Assembly: GCA_002224055.1 (NCBI GenBank)
Contig: AZLU01000114.1
Location: 62,001 to 126,000, forward strand
DNA: 64,000 bases
DNA from: Pezizomycotina sp. ARF18
Lineage: Eukaryota; Ascomycota
Direction: 5' to 3'
Below are positions 62,498-64,000 of the stretch, one piece after another. A program made the position numbers and the translations under genes. Numbering within the stretch: position 1 is the stretch's first letter; every line of letters begins with the position of its first letter. The notes under the pieces were generated by a model. The model was not told where the DNA came from and made no database searches. It saw nothing but the letters and a program-made list of their open reading frames with translations.

Positions 62498-62783
62498 TGT
62501 ATGTTGACGGTAAGGTGGGAGGGGTATCAATTGTGGAGGCGCGCAAGCCCAGTAGTCGTTCGTCGCTGAAGCTGGCAAGCTAATTTATAGATCGCGAAAA
62601 GTGCAGTGTAGTAGCTTTCGGCGAAAAATCAAAAAAACCAAAAAAATCAATCATATTGTTGCGTTGTGGATCTTGGTTGTAGATTGAGCGTGCTGATAGA
62701 TAGCTCTTTCGGGAATAGCCGTTGTTTTTTTTCCGTCCAAATTTCCAAAGCTTCGAATTGTTCCACGGGCGCGAAATTTTTTA

Positions 62784-62815
<32 letters not shown>

Positions 62816-63002
62816 CCGCTCTCTTCCTTCCTTCCTTCCTTCCATCCTTTAACTTCGCAAGTCTCACGATCTCAATTGACAATAGCTTCAATCACCTCCA
62901 ACGCCGCGACCCTCAATTAGCCAATGCCAACCGCAACTAACCACTACCACTACCACTCATCCAATCCTCATCCACAATCCACAACCACAATCCACGATCG
63001 CA
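62498..63002. promoter_or_regulatory. divergent promoter region uL11m / HSP10
   Basis: 505 bp separate the two divergent start codons of two mitochondrial-protein genes. A T26 run (62787-62812) and a CTTC repeat (about 62823-62845) lie in it. Shared control is inferred from layout only. Confidence 0.5.
62787..62812. repeat. T26 tract
   Basis: Uninterrupted run of 26 T in the divergent promoter. Confidence 0.9.
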
Positions 63003-63460
63003 ATGGTTCGTATCCCACCAATCCACGAAACCCTCCGGGAACCTCCCTCCCGCCCCACCAAACAACCATCACTAACCAAAATAATAGGCCACCACCCTCC
63101 GCCATCAAAACTCTCCCCTCTCCTCGGCAGGATCCTCGTGCAGCGCGTAAAAGCAGAAGCAAAACGCATCCGGAATCTTCCTCCCCGAATCGACCGTCGG
63201 CAAGCTCTCCGAGGCTAAAGTCCTCGCCGTCGGTCCGGGGCACTCAACAAGGAAGGAAGAGGATAGAGATGAGCGTTAAGGCGGGCGATAGGTGCTTATT
63301 CCGGAGTACGGCGGCTCGAATGTGAAGGTTGGAGAGGAGGAGTATACGCTTTTAGGGATCATGAGTATGTCTTTATCCTATGCTGTGATTTTTGTTGTTC
63401 GGGGGCATGGAAGACTAATATGTTTGTGTTAATAGGCTGCTGGCGAAGATTACGGAGTAG
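63003..63460 (+). CDS. hsp10: mitochondrial co-chaperonin HSP10 (GroES family)
   Basis: HSP10 caps the HSP60 folding chamber in the mitochondrial matrix. The characteristic blocks appear in order: AIKTLP, LLGRILVQRVKAEAK, SGIFLPESTVGKLSEAKVLA, VGPG, KRIEMSVKAGDR, IPEYGGSNVKVGEEEYTL, and LAKITE at the end (63460) after a 74-bp intron with a GTATGT donor and TAATAG acceptor. Upstream, a CACTAACC branch point and AATAATAG acceptor (ending 63087) place exon 2 at GCCACCACC. Joined to the ATG at 63003-63005 through a GTTCGT donor, this gives M|ATTLR, the usual start of fungal HSP10, so exon 1 would be the start codon alone. At least four frame changes occur in about 100 codons. Confidence 0.88.
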
Positions 63461-63813
63461 ATCATTTCGAATCTGCTGATTCACCCCCCCGCTCTCCGTT
63501 TTCTGAAGAGTATCTTCCTTACTTCGACGATATATATTTTTCTCCAAAAAAAACTCCGCTCTGAACCCGGATGATATTATAGAACAATTAAAAAAAAAAA
63601 AAAGGCTGTATATATTCTCCGTTTAACCTGAAAGGTTCATTCATTATTTTCCTCATCAAAATGTACCACTATAGCGGGCAGCATTCCTTCCACTTTCATG
63701 TCAGAATAATAATAGAAAATCATATTAAGAATATCTATGTTTGCATCCAAGAGTAAAAGATGAGGAATGATTTACAAGAATAATGATGATGATACTGCGT
63801 GGTGATCATGTAG

Positions 63814-63847
<34 letters not shown>

Positions 63848-64000
63848 TAGAAACAACTTTTGCTACTGAACTTCCTTAGTAAAAAGGTATGGAGAAACAT
63901 CAACATCAAAGAAAACAAAATTATGTATTTGATCGGGAAAAAAAAACCTATCGCAAAACGTATCCAAGAAGAATAAAGATTTTGAAAACAAGAGAACATG
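63461..64000. other. right end, no gene seen, A32 tract
   Basis: 3' region of HSP10. It contains an A32 run (63814-63845), the longest homopolymer in the window. Confidence 0.6.
63814..63845. repeat. A32 tract
   Basis: Uninterrupted run of 32 A. Confidence 0.95.

Overview
This window is nuclear DNA of a filamentous ascomycete (Pezizomycotina). The genes are compact, with short introns of about 50-100 nt (GTAAGT/GTATGT-type donors, CTAAC-like branch points). Recognisable products belong to ascomycete families: Sat4/Hal4 kinase, a DUF7102 protein, HEI10, NUP49, FIP1, DCC1, uL11m, HSP10, rhomboid and a multidomain RhoGEF. The class cannot be fixed from the sequence. No rRNA, tRNA, CRISPR array or intact transposon was recognised. 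There is one assembly gap of 337 N (54357-54693).

Layout. 1-3.4 kb: microsatellite-rich DNA and an orphan gene with a trypsin-like GDSGG motif. 4.9-17.7 kb: the dense conserved part, with DCC1 (-), a large RhoGEF (+), FIP1 (-) and NUP49 (+); FIP1 and NUP49 are divergent. 17.7-41 kb: accessory-looking, gene-poor DNA. It holds two small related genes ending in an EEY(W/F)LQFW motif, a caspase-like gene whose expected catalytic Cys is replaced, an eroded 2-oxoglutarate oxygenase gene, two acidic low-complexity genes, a possible DCN1-like gene, and an 80-bp block of three consecutive hairpins. 41.7-47.4 kb: two meiotic genes side by side on the minus strand, a DUF7102 (ZIP2/SHOC1-type, XPF-like) gene and a HEI10/ZIP3-type RING gene. 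47.4-53.9 kb: about 6.5 kb with no recognisable gene. 53.9-58.4 kb: a Sat4/Hal4-type kinase. 59.8-63.5 kb: a rhomboid protease gene, then mitochondrial uL11m (-) and HSP10 (+) in divergent array.

How the genes fit together. DUF7102 and HEI10 both belong to the crossover-designation (ZMM) machinery of meiosis. uL11m, HSP10 and perhaps the rhomboid serve mitochondrial translation and protein quality control. The other conserved genes (cohesion loader, mRNA 3' processing, nuclear pore, Rho signalling, ion-homeostasis kinase) are ordinary housekeeping genes.

A caution applies to every coding call. Many clearly conserved genes, including ones expected to be essential (FIP1, NUP49, uL11m, HSP10), carry single-base frame changes, often the loss of one base in a short G or C run. 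Consensus errors in the assembly are the simplest explanation; DCC1 and the small gene at 25.1 kb read cleanly. Gene ends are therefore often approximate. Dozens of long poly(A)/poly(T) tracts and AT microsatellites separate the genes.
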